DNA from: Prochlorococcus sp. RS04
GTDB taxonomy: Bacteria > Cyanobacteriota > Cyanobacteriia > PCC-6307 > Cyanobiaceae
Direction: 5' to 3'
Assembly: GCF_001989455.1 (NCBI RefSeq)
Contig: NZ_CP018346.1
Span: forward strand, 930,001-994,000
DNA: 64,000 nucleotides
The notes beneath the pieces were generated by a model. It had not been told where the DNA came from, ran no database searches, and was given only the letters and a program-made list of their open reading frames with translations. The translations under genes were made by a program, and so were the position numbers. This document shows, one piece after another, positions 10,081 to 22,124 of the stretch (its first letter is position 1; the number at the start of each line of letters is the position of its first letter).

Positions 10081-10575
10081 TTATCTCTTTAGTGCAGAGT
10101 TGATTTCTTTTTTTATGCTTTTTTGTTTTTCATCTTGTCGTTTGTCATGTAATTTTTTCCCTTTACCAACTCCAATAGTTAGTTTTATCCATGAGCCTTT
10201 TAAATAAAGAGATAATGGAACAATAGTCATTCCTTTTTTTTCAGTATTGGATTTCATTTTTATTATTTCTTTTTTATGTAGTAGCAACTTTCTATTTCTT
10301 AGGGGATCATGATTAAAGAAAGACCCCACATTTTTATGTGGTGAAATGTGAACATTTAATAATAAGATCTCACCATCTCTGAATGAACAGTATCCGTCTC
10401 TTAAATTTGCTTTTCCGTTTCTAATGGACTTTACTTCAGTCCCTAAAAGCTCAATTCCAGCTTCGATTGTTTCAGATATTGCATATTGAAATTTTGCATA
10501 TCTATTATCAGCTAGAAGTTTAAAATTATTTCCTTTATGAGTATTTTTTTTAACTTTGTTTGAATTTTTTGCCAT
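10081..10575 (-). CDS. smpB: SsrA (tmRNA)-binding protein SmpB
   Basis: SmpB carries tmRNA into stalled ribosomes for trans-translation. The 164-residue protein has the beta-barrel core with [20 protein letters not shown] near 31-50, [19 protein letters not shown] and the [18 protein letters not shown] segment leading to the basic tail that folds only on the ribosome. An N-terminal lysine/asparagine-rich extension ([15 protein letters not shown]) is slightly longer than in enterics. The start is divergent from ruvB, 52 bases away. The tmRNA gene is not in this window. Confidence 0.95.
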   Translation of the reverse strand: MAKNSNKVKKNTHKGNNFKLLADNRYAKFQYAISETIEAGIELLGTEVKSIRNGKANLRDGYCSFRDGEILLLNVHISPHKNVGSFFNHDPLRNRKLLLHKKEIIKMKSNTEKKGMTIVPLSLYLKGSWIKLTIGVGKGKKLHDKRQDEKQKSIKKEINSALKR

Positions 10576-10627
10576 TTTAGTTGTAAAAAATCTTTCTACT
10601 CAGAACAATTGCAATTAACCTTTCATT

Positions 10628-11686
10628 ATGGCAATAATTTCTTCCAATATAGGCGATAATGACTTTTCTTTTCGTAAAAAAGAACTTAGGCTAGTTGATT
10701 CAAAAAACATTCCAGAAGAAAAGAGAAATAATAATTTGAACTTAGCCCGGCCTCTTAATTTAAAAGAATTTATTGGCCAAGAACAACTTAAATCTTCTTT
10801 AAGAATAGCTATAGATGCTTCAATTATTAGAAAAGAACCTTTGGAGCATATTCTTTTATATGGACAGCCTGGTCTAGGTAAGACTACTCTTGCTTTTTTG
10901 ATAGCCCATGAATTGAATACAAAATGTAGAGTTGCGACTGCACCAGCAATTGAAAGACCAAGAGATATTGTAGGTTTACTTCTTGGATTAAAAGAAGGTG
11001 AAGTTTTATTTATCGATGAGATACATCGCTTAAATAGGTTAACTGAAGAGTTGTTATATTCTGCAATGGAGGATTTTAGACTTGACTTAACTATGGGAGC
11101 TAATAGAGGAGCCCGTTGCAGAACAATTAATCTTCCAAGGTTTACTCTGATTGGCGCGACAACTAAATTAGCCTCAATAAGTGCTCCTCTAAGAGACAGA
11201 TTTGGGATATCTCAGAAAATTGAAATTTATACATGTGATGAATTAAAACAAATTATTGTTAATTTCTCCCGATTAATAAACCTCAATTTAGAAGAAGAAG
11301 CATCTTATGATTTGGCAAAGATATCTCGAGGGACTCCAAGAATTGCTTTAAGATTATTAAGACGAGTTAGAGATTATGCTCAAGTTGTTATGAAAACTAA
11401 TACTATCTCTGTGAATTTAATAAAAAAAGCTTTAAATTCTTACCAAATAGACGAAAAAGGATTGGATTCTTTAGATAGACACTATTTGTCTTTTCTTAAC
11501 CAAAATAATAATATTCCAACTGGCCTTGATTCAATTGCATCTGGTTTGGGCGATGATTCCTCAATGTTAGAATTTGTAGTTGAGCCATATCTCATTAAAA
11601 TTGGTTTTCTAACAAGAACTCCTCGAGGAAGATTGCTTACTGCTTTAGGAAAAAAGTACATTAATTCAAAAGATGATAACTTTTAA
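10628..11686 (+). CDS. ruvB: Holliday junction branch-migration helicase RuvB
   Basis: RuvB is the AAA+ motor that moves Holliday junctions with RuvA. In its 352 residues the Walker A is [11 protein letters not shown] at 79-89, Walker [10 protein letters not shown] near 127-135, the sensor 1 region [11 protein letters not shown] follows, and the Arg-finger/winged-helix C terminus ends [17 protein letters not shown] 35-residue N-terminal extension precedes the usual [12 protein letters not shown] start, common in cyanobacterial RuvB. The last 14 bases overlap the following TPR gene, so the two are likely translated from one transcript. Confidence 0.97.
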   Translation: MAIISSNIGDNDFSFRKKELRLVDSKNIPEEKRNNNLNLARPLNLKEFIGQEQLKSSLRIAIDASIIRKEPLEHILLYGQPGLGKTTLAFLIAHELNTKCRVATAPAIERPRDIVGLLLGLKEGEVLFIDEIHRLNRLTEELLYSAMEDFRLDLTMGANRGARCRTINLPRFTLIGATTKLASISAPLRDRFGISQKIEIYTCDELKQIIVNFSRLINLNLEEEASYDLAKISRGTPRIALRLLRRVRDYAQVVMKTNTISVNLIKKALNSYQIDEKGLDSLDRHYLSFLNQNNNIPTGLDSIASGLGDDSSMLEFVVEPYLIKIGFLTRTPRGRLLTALGKKYINSKDDNF

Positions 11687-12461
11687 AAAAGTTAAGGTTT
11701 GTTTTTTATTAATTTTTATTTTCTTCAATATTTTTTATATTGCACCATGCTATTCATTATCTTTGAGAGAAGATTTGTTTAAAAATGCGTTAGATCTTAG
11801 TTCAGGCGGAAAATTTAATCTCGCTTTACAAGAATGGAATCAATATCTCGATTCTTATCCTGATGATGCTGCAGGTTTTAGCAACAGAGGAAATGTAAGA
11901 CTTGTTGTAGGAGATGTTAAGGGATCAATTGATGACCAAAATAAGGCAATAAGTTTGAATCCTAGTGAAATAGATCCTTATATTAATAGGGGGATAGCTG
12001 AGGAAGCATTGGGTTTATGGTCGCAAGCTAAAAAGGATTATATGTTTGTTATTTCCCTAGATAGTAAAAATTTCTCTGCATTATATAATCTAGCTAACGT
12101 CGAAGGATCTACATCTCATTGGGATAAAGCAAGAGATTTATTCTCAAAAGCTTCTTTATATAATCCAGGATTTGCCATGGCTAGGTCAAGTTTGGCGTTA
12201 GCAGATTTCCAGTTGGGAAATATTGATGAAGCTGAAAAGGAATTAATAAAGTTAATTAGACGTTATCCAACTTTTGCAGATGCTAGGGCAGCTTTGACAG
12301 CTTTGAATTGGTCTAATGGTGAAGCTGGTAAAGCAGAGAGTAATTGGATAGCGGTAACTGAATTAGATCCTAGATATAGTGATGAAGAATGGTTAAAAAA
12401 AATAAGGAGATGGCCTCCACAACCAATTAAAGATTTAATGAATTTTATCGATTTAAAATAA
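11673..12461 (+). CDS. Exported tetratricopeptide-repeat protein
   Basis: This 262-residue protein starts 14 bases inside ruvB. Residues 1-27 are a signal-peptide-like segment (Lys residues, then a Phe/Ile-rich core, then a CYSLSLRE region with no clear lipobox). At least four tetratricopeptide-like repeats follow ([40 protein letters not shown], and two more). It ends with a conserved-looking [16 protein letters not shown]. It probably acts as an exported or lumenal scaffold for assembly, but the partner is unknown. The M20 amidohydrolase follows after 3 bases. Confidence 0.85.
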   Translation: MITFKKVKVCFLLIFIFFNIFYIAPCYSLSLREDLFKNALDLSSGGKFNLALQEWNQYLDSYPDDAAGFSNRGNVRLVVGDVKGSIDDQNKAISLNPSEIDPYINRGIAEEALGLWSQAKKDYMFVISLDSKNFSALYNLANVEGSTSHWDKARDLFSKASLYNPGFAMARSSLALADFQLGNIDEAEKELIKLIRRYPTFADARAALTALNWSNGEAGKAESNWIAVTELDPRYSDEEWLKKIRRWPPQPIKDLMNFIDLK

Positions 12462-12464
12462 GTA

Positions 12465-13649
12465 ATGAATAGAGATCAGTTACACAAAAAAATTGATTCG
12501 TTTAATGATGAACTAATTAACCTAAGAAGACATATTCATGAACATCCTGAATTAAGTGGACTTGAAAATCAAACAGCGATCTTGATCAGTGGTTTTTTAA
12601 AAGATATTGGTTGGAATGTTAGAGAATCTATAGGTAGAACTGGAGTTATAGCTGATTTTGGTCCCTTAGACAAGGGGATTATAGGTTTAAGAGTGGATAT
12701 GGATGCTTTGCCAATATTTGAGGAAACTAAATTAAGTTTTTCTTCAAAAGTAGATGGTGTTATGCATGCCTGCGGTCACGATTTGCATATCTCGATTGGA
12801 TTGGGTGTGGCAAAAATTATTAAGGATTTAAAACTAAATTTTGGGACTCGGATAATTTTTCAGCCTGCTGAAGAAATTGCGAGTGGAGCTAGATGGATGA
12901 TTAAGGATGGTGCAACTAATGGTTTAACCCATATTTTAGGAGTTCATGTTTACCCCGATTTATCAGTAGGGACTATTGGTATTAAAGAGGGAAGTTTAAC
13001 TGCCGCTGCTGGAGAACTTAATGTTGAGATTAAAGGAAAATCAGGCCATGGTGCTCGACCTCATGAAGGAGTTGATGCTATTTGGACGGCCTCAAAAGTT
13101 ATCTCGGGAATTCAAGAATCAATAACACGGAAGTTAGACCCTCTAGATCCAGTAGTAATAACTTTTGGGAAAATAAATGGCGGCAATGCATTCAATGTTC
13201 TCGCAGAAAAGGTTAATTTAATTGGTACTGTTAGATGTACTAATCGTAAAGTATTTACGAATATTGGTAATTGGCTAAATGAAAATATCACTTCTTTAGC
13301 TAATAGTTGCGGAGCTGAAGCAAAAGTAATATTTAGAGAAATCACTCCGGCAGTTAATAATAATTCTGAAATTAATAAAGTCCTTAGAGATTCGGGAGTT
13401 AAGGTTTTAGGGCAAGAAAATGTTATCGAATTGCAAAAACCATCATTAGGAGCTGAGGATTTCGCTGAATTTTTAAAAGATATTCCAGGGGCTATGTTTA
13501 GGCTTGGCGTTTCGAGTTCAAATGGATGTGCTCCGCTTCATAGTTCTAAATTTGATCCAGATGAAAGAGCTATTGCTGTTGGAATTAAAGTGATAACAGA
13601 ATCCATAGTACAGTTAAACAATGAAAAAATTAATAAAATTGGAAAATGA
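12465..13649 (+). CDS. M20-family metallo-amidohydrolase (N-acyl-amino-acid hydrolase type)
   Basis: This 394-residue protein matches the M20D hippurate hydrolase/IAA-amino-acid hydrolase group: HIHEHPELSG near residue 24, LRVDMDALP near 76, the metal-ligand ACGHDLH near 102 and QPAEEIASGA near 136, then a lid domain and GAEDFAEF near 328 with a late HSSKFDPDE. It should remove acyl groups from amino-acid conjugates using a divalent metal pair in the cytosol. The natural substrate is not shown by sequence. It sits 3 bases after the TPR gene and overlaps the next small gene by 4 bases (ATGA). Confidence 0.9.
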   Translation: MNRDQLHKKIDSFNDELINLRRHIHEHPELSGLENQTAILISGFLKDIGWNVRESIGRTGVIADFGPLDKGIIGLRVDMDALPIFEETKLSFSSKVDGVMHACGHDLHISIGLGVAKIIKDLKLNFGTRIIFQPAEEIASGARWMIKDGATNGLTHILGVHVYPDLSVGTIGIKEGSLTAAAGELNVEIKGKSGHGARPHEGVDAIWTASKVISGIQESITRKLDPLDPVVITFGKINGGNAFNVLAEKVNLIGTVRCTNRKVFTNIGNWLNENITSLANSCGAEAKVIFREITPAVNNNSEINKVLRDSGVKVLGQENVIELQKPSLGAEDFAEFLKDIPGAMFRLGVSSSNGCAPLHSSKFDPDERAIAVGIKVITESIVQLNNEKINKIGK

Positions 13650-13861
13650 ATATTAATAAAAGATTTATTTTATCTTTTGTAGCTCCCTTCATGATTCTCA
13701 TATCTGCTATCGGATTGATATTTAGGGACAATTCTAGGAAGATTTTTTATTTACCTATTGGCGTAATGGGGGTTGTAATTATTTTGGAGAGGGGTATAAG
13801 CAGACAATTGGATAGGAAAAATATTCTTAAAAAGATAAAGTCTTATCAAAAAGCTAAATAA
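13646..13861 (+). CDS. Small membrane protein of unknown function
   Basis: This 71-residue protein overlaps the M20 gene stop as ATGA, which supports translational coupling. It has two hydrophobic segments (about residues 7-24 and 34-50) separated by a short charged loop (RDNSRK) and a Lys/Arg-rich C terminus, so it should be a small two-span membrane protein with cytosolic basic end. I do not recognise a family. No cysteine or catalytic-looking motif is present. Confidence 0.7.
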   Translation: MNINKRFILSFVAPFMILISAIGLIFRDNSRKIFYLPIGVMGVVIILERGISRQLDRKNILKKIKSYQKAK

Positions 13862-13925
13862 AATCACTTTATTTATTTTTACGCAACATGAGATGACTAT
13901 TTTTTAGAAAAGAGCTATTAATAAT

Positions 13926-14016
13926 AATAATACTAGGGGTGCTAAGAATTTTAACTTAGCTGAGATCATACCCTTTGAACCTGAATCATTAAACTTGATG
14001 CAGGGAAGTGAAGATT
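13926..14016 (+). promoter_or_regulatory. TPP (thiamine pyrophosphate) riboswitch upstream of thiC
   Basis: The leader carries the conserved TPP-aptamer elements in order: ACTAGGGGTGCT near 13932, GCTGAGATCATACCC near 13969-13983, TTGAACCTGAATCATT just after, and TTGATGCAGGGAAGTG near 13996-14011. These match the pyrimidine-sensor and pyrophosphate-sensor halves of the class. The aptamer ends about 45 bases before the thiC ATG. The joining stretch contains a TTTGATCAAA palindrome but no obvious terminator with a U-run, so control by blocking ribosome access is more likely than early termination. Exact ends are approximate. Confidence 0.93.
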
Positions 14017-14056
14017 TGATCAAACTTTAGTAATAACACTTTTAAAAAATTTGTAA

Positions 14057-15430
<1,374 letters not shown>

Positions 15431-15444
15431 TTATAAATTAGTAG

Positions 15445-17451
15445 TTATAGAATTTCCTTCGTCTTTTTAACTACGTTTTCGACAGTAAACCCAAAATTTT
15501 TCATACATTCTCCGCCTGGTGCTGATGCACCAAACCTATCCATAGTAATACAAATTCCGTCAAAACCTGTATATTTATGCCATCCAAATGAATGTGCAGC
15601 TTCTACTACAACTCTCTTTTTCACACTACTAGGTAAAACACTTTCTTTATAGGATTCTTCTTGCTCTTCAAAAAGTTCTACACAAGGCATAGAAACAACT
15701 CTAATTTTTTTACCTAAGCTTGAAATTTCTTTACTTGCTTCAATGCAAAGATTCAGTTCGCTGCCGGTACCAATAAATATTAAGTCTGGTGTTCCTTCAC
15801 AATCTGAAACTACATATCCTCCTAGAGCAACTTTGTCGATAGAAGTATTTTCTTGATTTGGCATACCTTGTCTACTTAAACAAAGGGCGGAAGGTCTTTT
15901 TCGATTTTGAATAGCAAGCTTATAAGCTCCACTCGTCTCATTACCATCTCCAGGCCTGAAAACTAGCATGTTAGGCATGGCGCGAAGAGAAGGGATAGTT
16001 TCAATAGGTTGATGTGTTGGGCCATCTTCTCCTACTCCAATTGAATCGTGAGTTAAGACATAGATCACTCCTAATTCGCTAAGTGCTGAAAGCCTCATTG
16101 AGCCTCTCATATAATCGGCGAAAACAAGGAAGGTTCCACCATAAGGGATAAGCCCACTATTGTGATAGGCAATACCATTAAGTACAGCTGCCATTGCATG
16201 CTCACGTACACCAAAATGTAAATATCTTTTTTCAGGGCTATGTGGCTGGAATGATCCAGTTTCTCCTTTTATATCTGTGTAATTAGAGTGAGTTAAATCT
16301 GCAGATCCGCCAATTAATTCAGGTAAATTAGGACCTAGAGCACCCAGACATATTTGTGAATGCTTTCTGGTGGCTAACCCTTTATCATCAGGCGAATAAG
16401 AGGGGAGATCCGAGTCCCAACCCTCAGGTAATTGACCGTCTAACATTCTTTTTAACTCGGCTCCTTCAGAGGGATATTTTTTTTGATATTCTTCAAATTT
16501 AGTATCCCATTCCTTCTCTAAATTTTCACCTTTGTTTATTGAATTTCTAAAATGCGCATATACTTCATCGGGTATTTCAAATGGAGGGTATTCCCAATTT
16601 AGAAATTCTCTAGTTAATGCAGCTTCTTCTTCTCCAACAGCTGCTCCATGAATTCCAGCCGTATCTGATTTATTTGGAGAACCATAACCTATGGTTGTAG
16701 AAATCTTTATAATTGAAGGCTTGTCTGTAATTAATTTTGCTTTTTCAATAGCTTCAGTGATTCCTTTAACATCATGATTCCCATCTTCAACATGTTGTAC
16801 ATGCCATCCATAAGCTTCATATCTTTTTAAGACATCTTCGGTAAAAGAAACGTCGGTTCGCCCATCAATTGTAATTTGATTATCGTCATATAGTGCAATT
16901 AATTTTCCAAGTTTAAGGTGACCAGCTAATGAACAGGCCTCTGATGCAATACCTTCTTGATTACAGCCATCACCCATTATTACGTAAGTATAGTGATCAA
17001 CGATATCGCAATCAGGCTTATTAAATTTAGCTGCTAAATGTGTTTCAGCTATTGCTAAACCAACTGCATTTGAAATTCCGGCTCCAAGAGGTCCAGCTGT
17101 AACTTCAACACCTTCAGTTTCGAATGTTTCTGGATGTCCAGGTGTTTTTGATCCCCACTGCCTAAATTCTTTAATATCTTCTATGGAAACTGATTTATAT
17201 CCTGTCAAATGAAGCAAGGAATATAACAGCATACAGCCATGACCAGCTGATAATACAAAACGATCTCTATTGAACCATTTTGGGTTATTAGGGTTGTGAT
17301 TAAGTATGTTTTGCCATAATGCATAACCCATAGGAGCACATCCCATTGGCAATCCGGGATGTCCACTATTAGATTTATTTACTGCATCTACAGCAAGCAT
17401 TCTTATACTATTTACACAAAGTGATTCTAATGAAACAGATGCAGCGACCAT
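15445..17451 (-). CDS. tkt: Transketolase
   Basis: The enzyme moves two-carbon units in the Calvin cycle and pentose phosphate pathway. Its 668 residues include the thiamine-pyrophosphate motif GDGCNQEG near 155, [11 protein letters not shown] near 30, [12 protein letters not shown] near 253 and [17 protein letters not shown] near 462, all transketolase landmarks. The start is ATG at 17451 with [20 protein letters not shown]. It lies 43 bases after fabF on the same strand, so acpP-fabF-tkt may form one transcript joining fatty-acid and carbon-fixation functions. Confidence 0.97.
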   Translation of the reverse strand: MVAASVSLESLCVNSIRMLAVDAVNKSNSGHPGLPMGCAPMGYALWQNILNHNPNNPKWFNRDRFVLSAGHGCMLLYSLLHLTGYKSVSIEDIKEFRQWGSKTPGHPETFETEGVEVTAGPLGAGISNAVGLAIAETHLAAKFNKPDCDIVDHYTYVIMGDGCNQEGIASEACSLAGHLKLGKLIALYDDNQITIDGRTDVSFTEDVLKRYEAYGWHVQHVEDGNHDVKGITEAIEKAKLITDKPSIIKISTTIGYGSPNKSDTAGIHGAAVGEEEAALTREFLNWEYPPFEIPDEVYAHFRNSINKGENLEKEWDTKFEEYQKKYPSEGAELKRMLDGQLPEGWDSDLPSYSPDDKGLATRKHSQICLGALGPNLPELIGGSADLTHSNYTDIKGETGSFQPHSPEKRYLHFGVREHAMAAVLNGIAYHNSGLIPYGGTFLVFADYMRGSMRLSALSELGVIYVLTHDSIGVGEDGPTHQPIETIPSLRAMPNMLVFRPGDGNETSGAYKLAIQNRKRPSALCLSRQGMPNQENTSIDKVALGGYVVSDCEGTPDLIFIGTGSELNLCIEASKEISSLGKKIRVVSMPCVELFEEQEESYKESVLPSSVKKRVVVEAAHSFGWHKYTGFDGICITMDRFGASAPGGECMKNFGFTVENVVKKTKEIL

Positions 17452-17494
17452 TGTTTTAAAAAAAGTTAAGTTGGAAATACAGAATTGGTTGTCT

Positions 17495-18739
17495 TCAATT
17501 CATTTTGCTGAAAGCAAGGCAAACATTGTGACCACCAAAGCCGAAAGAATTAGAAAGAGCAACTCCTATTTGAGCTTCTCTTGCATTATTTGGTACATAA
17601 TCAAGATCACATTCAGGATCTCGATTGACGTAGTTAATTGTAGGAGGGATAAAATTATGTGTCAAAGAAAGTATACAAGCTACAGCTTCTATACCTCCTG
17701 AGCCTCCTAAGAGATGACCTGTCATCGACTTAGTAGAGCTTACAGGAATGAGGTAAGATCTGTCTTTAAAAATAGATTTAATTGCAGAAGTTTCATTTTT
17801 ATCATTAGCTGATGTACTTGTTCCATGAGCATTTATGTAATCAACTTTTTCATGGTTAAGACAAGCATCTTCAATTGCTAATTTGATAGCTTCGGCGCCT
17901 CCTATCCCGCCTGGAGATGGAGCAGTTATGTGATGAGCATCACATGTTGTTCCATAACCAACAATTTCTGCATAAATTCTCGCATTCCTTTTTTGTGCAT
18001 TTTCTAAAGTTTCTAAAACAAGAATTCCAGATCCCTCTCCAATAACAAATCCATCTCTTTCTGCATCAAATGGTCTGCTAGCAGTTTGAGGGCTTTCATT
18101 TCTGGAAGAAAGAGCTTTGGCACTGGCAAAACCAGCTACTCCGAGAGGCGTAATACTTGCTTCTGCTCCTCCACAGATCATTGCATCTGCTTTTCCAAGT
18201 TGGAGTAATCTAAATGAATCACCAATTGCATTTGAACCGGCAGCGCAAGCGGTGGAAACAGAGGAACTTGGTCCTTTGGCACCCAAAGCGATTGCAGCTA
18301 ATCCAGTGGCCATGTTTGGAATCATCATTGGGACTGTAAATGGACTTACTCTTTTAGGCCCTTTATGACTTAATATTTGAGCTTGACTTTCCATAGTTAG
18401 TAAGCCTCCAACACCAGAACCAATAATCACTCCAATTCTTGATGCGTTAGCTTCAGTAATTTCAAGTCCTGAATCATTAAAGGCTTGCTTTGCAGCAATA
18501 ACTCCAAACTGGGAAAAACGATCCCATCTTTTGGATTCTTTAGCTTCAATAAAATTTTCAGATTGAAGATTTTTTACTTCTGCAGCAAATTTGCAGGGAT
18601 GTTGTTCAGGATCAAAGAGAGTAATATCTGAAACCCCATTAGTACCTGTTTGAAGACCGACTAAATATTCATCAATGTTATTACCAATTGGAGTTACTGC
18701 TCCGATACCAGTAATAACTACTCGATGGAAATTTGGCAT
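17495..18739 (-). CDS. fabF: 3-oxoacyl-ACP synthase II (FabF)
   Basis: FabF condenses malonyl-ACP with growing acyl-ACP in fatty-acid elongation. The 414-residue protein has the Cys-His-His triad: Cys165 in STACAAGSN, His in [14 protein letters not shown] near 303 and His in [12 protein letters not shown] near 341, and the closing [10 protein letters not shown] loop. It starts 6 bases after the acpP stop, the usual acpP-fabF arrangement, so the enzyme and its carrier protein are co-expressed. It is cytosolic and works as a dimer in known cases. Confidence 0.97.
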   Translation of the reverse strand: MPNFHRVVITGIGAVTPIGNNIDEYLVGLQTGTNGVSDITLFDPEQHPCKFAAEVKNLQSENFIEAKESKRWDRFSQFGVIAAKQAFNDSGLEITEANASRIGVIIGSGVGGLLTMESQAQILSHKGPKRVSPFTVPMMIPNMATGLAAIALGAKGPSSSVSTACAAGSNAIGDSFRLLQLGKADAMICGGAEASITPLGVAGFASAKALSSRNESPQTASRPFDAERDGFVIGEGSGILVLETLENAQKRNARIYAEIVGYGTTCDAHHITAPSPGGIGGAEAIKLAIEDACLNHEKVDYINAHGTSTSANDKNETSAIKSIFKDRSYLIPVSSTKSMTGHLLGGSGGIEAVACILSLTHNFIPPTINYVNRDPECDLDYVPNNAREAQIGVALSNSFGFGGHNVCLAFSKMN

Positions 18740-18745
18740 CCTATA

Positions 18746-18985
18746 CTAACCTTTTTTTTCTTCGATGAATTTTACTGCATCGCCAACAGTTGCTATTCCT
18801 TCTGCTGCTTCATCAGGAATTTCAATATCAAATGCTTCTTCAAGAGCCATTACTAATTCAACAGTATCTAGAGAATCAGCACCTAAATCATTTTGGAAAT
18901 TTGAATCTGATTTGACCTCTCCTGCTTCAACGCTTAATTGTTCTGAAACTATAGAACAGACTTTTTCGAGGATTTCTTGTGACAT
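18746..18985 (-). CDS. acpP: Acyl carrier protein
   Basis: The 79-residue acidic protein contains [19 protein letters not shown]; Ser38 in the DSL motif is the site for the 4'-phosphopantetheine arm that carries growing fatty acids. Length and helix pattern are normal. It is the first gene of the acpP-fabF-tkt run and is divergent from psaC, 133 bases apart, so this gap must hold two promoters for highly expressed genes. Confidence 0.98.
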   Translation of the reverse strand: MSQEILEKVCSIVSEQLSVEAGEVKSDSNFQNDLGADSLDTVELVMALEEAFDIEIPDEAAEGIATVGDAVKFIEEKKG

Positions 18986-19076
18986 AGTTTATGGAAATTA
19001 CTAATTATCTATATGATTTTATGCCCTAGAGTTAACAAGAGTGAAGCATATCTTAATTTTTTTAATTTCTTTGTAA

Positions 19077-19364
<288 letters not shown>

Positions 19365-19398
19365 TTTTTATAGTGCAGTTTTAAGAGAGTCCATGTTT

Positions 19399-19428
19399 TT
19401 GTAAATAGGCATTTTGTTTCAATATAAT
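19399..19428 (+). promoter_or_regulatory. Likely sigma-70-type promoter for glmS
   Basis: TTGTAA at 19399-19404 and TATAAT at 19423-19428 are spaced by 18 bases, a good vegetative promoter pair. Transcription would begin near 19435, leaving only about 11 bases before the glmS ATG at 19446. This fits the placement of the start and argues against translation from the TTG at 19428, which lies within the -10. Not tested; AT-rich DNA makes chance matches common. Confidence 0.4.
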
Positions 19429-19445
19429 TGAAAAAAAAAATGCGT

Positions 19446-21341
19446 ATGTGTGGAATAGTTGCTGTAACTGGATATAAAAAAGCTTTACCATTATTAATTA
19501 ATGGTTTAGAAAAACTCGAATACAGAGGTTATGATTCTGCAGGTATTGCAATAATAAATTCCGAAACTAATTGTATTTCTTGTAATAAAGCAGAAGGAAA
19601 ACTTAAGAATTTAATAAGTAATCTTAATGATCATAATATTCCTGGAACTGTCGGTATAGGACATACTAGATGGGCAACTCATGGAAAACCTGAAGTTAAA
19701 AATGCACATCCTCACATTGATAGTTCAGGAAATATAGCAGTTGTTCAAAATGGCATTATTGAAAATTTTCAAGATTTAAAAAATAAATTAGAGGAAGAGG
19801 GCATTATTTTTAATTCTGATACAGATACCGAGGTAATTCCCCATCTAATTCAAAGAGAGTTAAATAATTTAAGTAAACTTAATCTTGAGAATAATGGTTC
19901 AACATTATTAGTAGCTGTGAGAAATGTATTATCGGATTTAGAAGGATCTTATGCTTTAGCAGTTTTGTGGTCTGGTGCTCCAACCTCTTTGGTAGTTGCA
20001 AGAAGACAAGCGCCCTTGATTATTGGTTTGGGTGAAGGAGAATTTATTTGTGCTAGTGATACTCCAGCAATTGCAAACTTTACGAATATTATTTTGCCTA
20101 TGGAGGATGAAGAAATAGCTTTGTTGACTCCACTTGGAATTGAAATATATGACTCAGGCAACGAGAGGCAGTATAGAAATCCAGTTTCTTTAAAAGTCTC
20201 AGAGCAAATAATAGATAAGATGAATTTCAAACACTACATGTTGAAAGAGATATATGATCAACCACAGACTGCAAAAAACTGGTTGGAAAATTATTTAATT
20301 AAGAACTCAGATAATGATCAATATCAAATTAACTATCCCTTTGATACAGAGTTTTTTGAATCAATAGAAAGAATTGAAATTATTGCTTGTGGTACAAGTA
20401 AACATGCTGCAATGGTGGGCAGCTTTTTATTAGAACAATTTTCAGGTATCCCTACAAATGTTTTTTATGCAAGCGAATTTCGATATTCACCACCTCCACT
20501 ATTGCCGAATACATTAACTATTGGAGTCACTCAATCCGGAGAAACTGCAGATACAATTGCTGCTATAGATATGGAAATTAAAAGACGTTCTTCAATTGAC
20601 AATGAACAATTTAAACCCAATCTTATTGCAATAACAAATAGAAAAGAGAGTTCTATAGGAAGGCAGGTCTCAAATATAATTGATATCTGTGCAGGAATAG
20701 AAGTTGGAGTCGCAGCAACAAAAACTTTTTTTGCTCAATTACTTTCTTTTTATGGATTAGCCATAAAATTTGCTCAAATTAAAGGCAATCAAAGTTCTGA
20801 TGAAATAGGTAAATTAATAAACGAACTTATAAAACTTCCTCCATTACTTGAAGATCTCTTAGAGAAACATAATAAATCTTCAGAAAAGCTAGCACATGAC
20901 TTTTTTAATATTAAAGATGTTATTTTTTTAGGAAGAGGAATCAATTATCCTATTGCCCTTGAGGGCGCGTTAAAACTTAAAGAAATTAGTTACATTCATG
21001 CAGCTGGATATCCTGCTGGTGAAATGAAACATGGTCCAATAGCTTTGTTAGATAAAAAAGTACCCGTAATTTCTATTGCCTCTCCTGGTGAGGTTTTTGA
21101 TAAAGTTATAAGTAATGCTCAAGAAGCAAAAGCTAGAGATTCATATTTGATAGGGATTGCTCCTGAATGTAATGGAACTGAAATCTTTGATTATTTGATG
21201 AAAGTTCCTTCCTCTAATGAATGGATTTCACCTCTACTTAATATTCTGCCTCTACAGTTATTGAGTTATCATATTGCAGCTCATAGGGGACTTGACGTGG
21301 ATCAACCAAGAAATTTAGCTAAAAGTGTAACTGTTGAATAA
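19446..21341 (+). CDS. glmS: Glucosamine-6-phosphate synthase (glutamine amidotransferase type)
   Basis: GlmS makes glucosamine 6-phosphate from fructose 6-phosphate and glutamine, the first step to UDP-GlcNAc for peptidoglycan and lipid A. I choose ATG at 19446 because the N-terminal residue after Met must be the catalytic Cys (MCGIVAV); upstream TTG and ATG codons would bury it. That gives 631 residues: glutaminase domain to about 230 (LEYRGYDSAG, GHTRWATHG), then two SIS sugar-isomerase domains (ACGTSKHAA, VTQSGETADT) and the closing NLAKSVTVE. No glmS ribozyme is seen; the leader is too short. Confidence 0.96.
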   Translation: MCGIVAVTGYKKALPLLINGLEKLEYRGYDSAGIAIINSETNCISCNKAEGKLKNLISNLNDHNIPGTVGIGHTRWATHGKPEVKNAHPHIDSSGNIAVVQNGIIENFQDLKNKLEEEGIIFNSDTDTEVIPHLIQRELNNLSKLNLENNGSTLLVAVRNVLSDLEGSYALAVLWSGAPTSLVVARRQAPLIIGLGEGEFICASDTPAIANFTNIILPMEDEEIALLTPLGIEIYDSGNERQYRNPVSLKVSEQIIDKMNFKHYMLKEIYDQPQTAKNWLENYLIKNSDNDQYQINYPFDTEFFESIERIEIIACGTSKHAAMVGSFLLEQFSGIPTNVFYASEFRYSPPPLLPNTLTIGVTQSGETADTIAAIDMEIKRRSSIDNEQFKPNLIAITNRKESSIGRQVSNIIDICAGIEVGVAATKTFFAQLLSFYGLAIKFAQIKGNQSSDEIGKLINELIKLPPLLEDLLEKHNKSSEKLAHDFFNIKDVIFLGRGINYPIALEGALKLKEISYIHAAGYPAGEMKHGPIALLDKKVPVISIASPGEVFDKVISNAQEAKARDSYLIGIAPECNGTEIFDYLMKVPSSNEWISPLLNILPLQLLSYHIAAHRGLDVDQPRNLAKSVTVE

Positions 21342-21371
21342 TAAGTTTCTTACAAATTTTTCATTTTTAAT

Positions 21372-21911
21372 TTAAAGCTCTAAAAGTCCATTTGGAGGAT
21401 TGATGATTAGAAAATTATTTTTTATATCTACTAATGGGACTATTTCTTTCACAAATGGTATAAGAACTTTTTTTTGATTTTTAAATAGTTCAACTACAAG
21501 TAAATTATTTTTTTCATTTTCTAAATTGATAACTTTCCCAATTTTTTTTAATTCATTATTTTCTAAAGTCTTGACCTCGAGATTTACGAGTTCTAACAAA
21601 TGGAATTCTTCCTTTTGTAGTTTGGGTAGTTTATCGGCTTTTACAAGAATTTTAAATTTTTTCAATTGTTCTGCATGATTTCTTGTATTTATTCCTTGGA
21701 ACTTAAGTATGAAGGTGGCTTTACCAGGCTGTTTGAAACCAGATATTAGTTCTATTTTTGAAGGAGCTTCATTTTCTTTTTGCAACCATCTAATTCCCGG
21801 TTTTAAAAATCTTTCTTCAAAATCACTTAGAGATTTAACCTTTACCTGTCCATTAATTCCATGACATGATGTTATTAATCCAACAGTCAACCATTCATTT
21901 TTATTTATCAT
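21372..21911 (-). CDS. rimM: Ribosome maturation factor RimM
   Basis: RimM binds S19 and helps mature the 30S head. The protein has the N-terminal RimM barrel, [20 protein letters not shown], and a C-terminal PRC-barrel half ([36 protein letters not shown]). I start at the ATG at 21911 ([11 protein letters not shown], 179 residues), since an in-frame ATG at 22028 would add 39 residues that lie across the divergent ndhS gene. The rimM and ndhS starts are only 24 bases apart. It is convergent with glmS, 30 bases away. Confidence 0.93.
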   Translation of the reverse strand: MINKNEWLTVGLITSCHGINGQVKVKSLSDFEERFLKPGIRWLQKENEAPSKIELISGFKQPGKATFILKFQGINTRNHAEQLKKFKILVKADKLPKLQKEEFHLLELVNLEVKTLENNELKKIGKVINLENEKNNLLVVELFKNQKKVLIPFVKEIVPLVDIKNNFLIINPPNGLLEL

Positions 21912-21935
21912 ATATTGTATTAGAAAGAGTGTTTT

Positions 21936-22121
21936 ATGGAATTTTCTACTAAACCCATACTCCCTGGATCTTTTGTTGTTGTAAAAGACACCAATTCTAT
22001 TTATAGAGGATATAAAGGGTTTGTACAAAGAGTGACGAAAAAGAGAGCAGCGGTTCTTTTTGAAGGGGGTAATTGGGATAAACTCATAACTTTTCAGCTA
22101 ACCAATTTAGAAATAGTATAA
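21936..22121 (+). CDS. ndhS: NDH-1 complex subunit NdhS-like protein (DUF3252)
   Basis: This 61-residue protein has the SH3-like core seen in cyanobacterial NdhS (Ssl0352): a [21 protein letters not shown] strand set followed by [22 protein letters not shown]. NdhS sits at the cytoplasmic tip of NDH-1 and helps dock ferredoxin for cyclic electron flow. The assignment rests on remembered similarity of the GNWDKL-TF core; other ndh genes are not in the window. It is divergent from rimM and ends 3 bases before the rnc stop on the other strand. Confidence 0.8.
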   Translation: MEFSTKPILPGSFVVVKDTNSIYRGYKGFVQRVTKKRAAVLFEGGNWDKLITFQLTNLEIV

Positions 22122-22124
22122 AAA

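Noticed and set aside
15431-15444. Terminator between thiC and tkt
   Set aside because: Only 14 bases and no stem with a T-run; I found no clear intrinsic terminator anywhere in the window.
21912-22028. N-terminal extension of rimM by 39 residues
   Set aside because: It would lie across ndhS on the other strand and does not resemble Rim[12 protein letters not shown] fits the family start.
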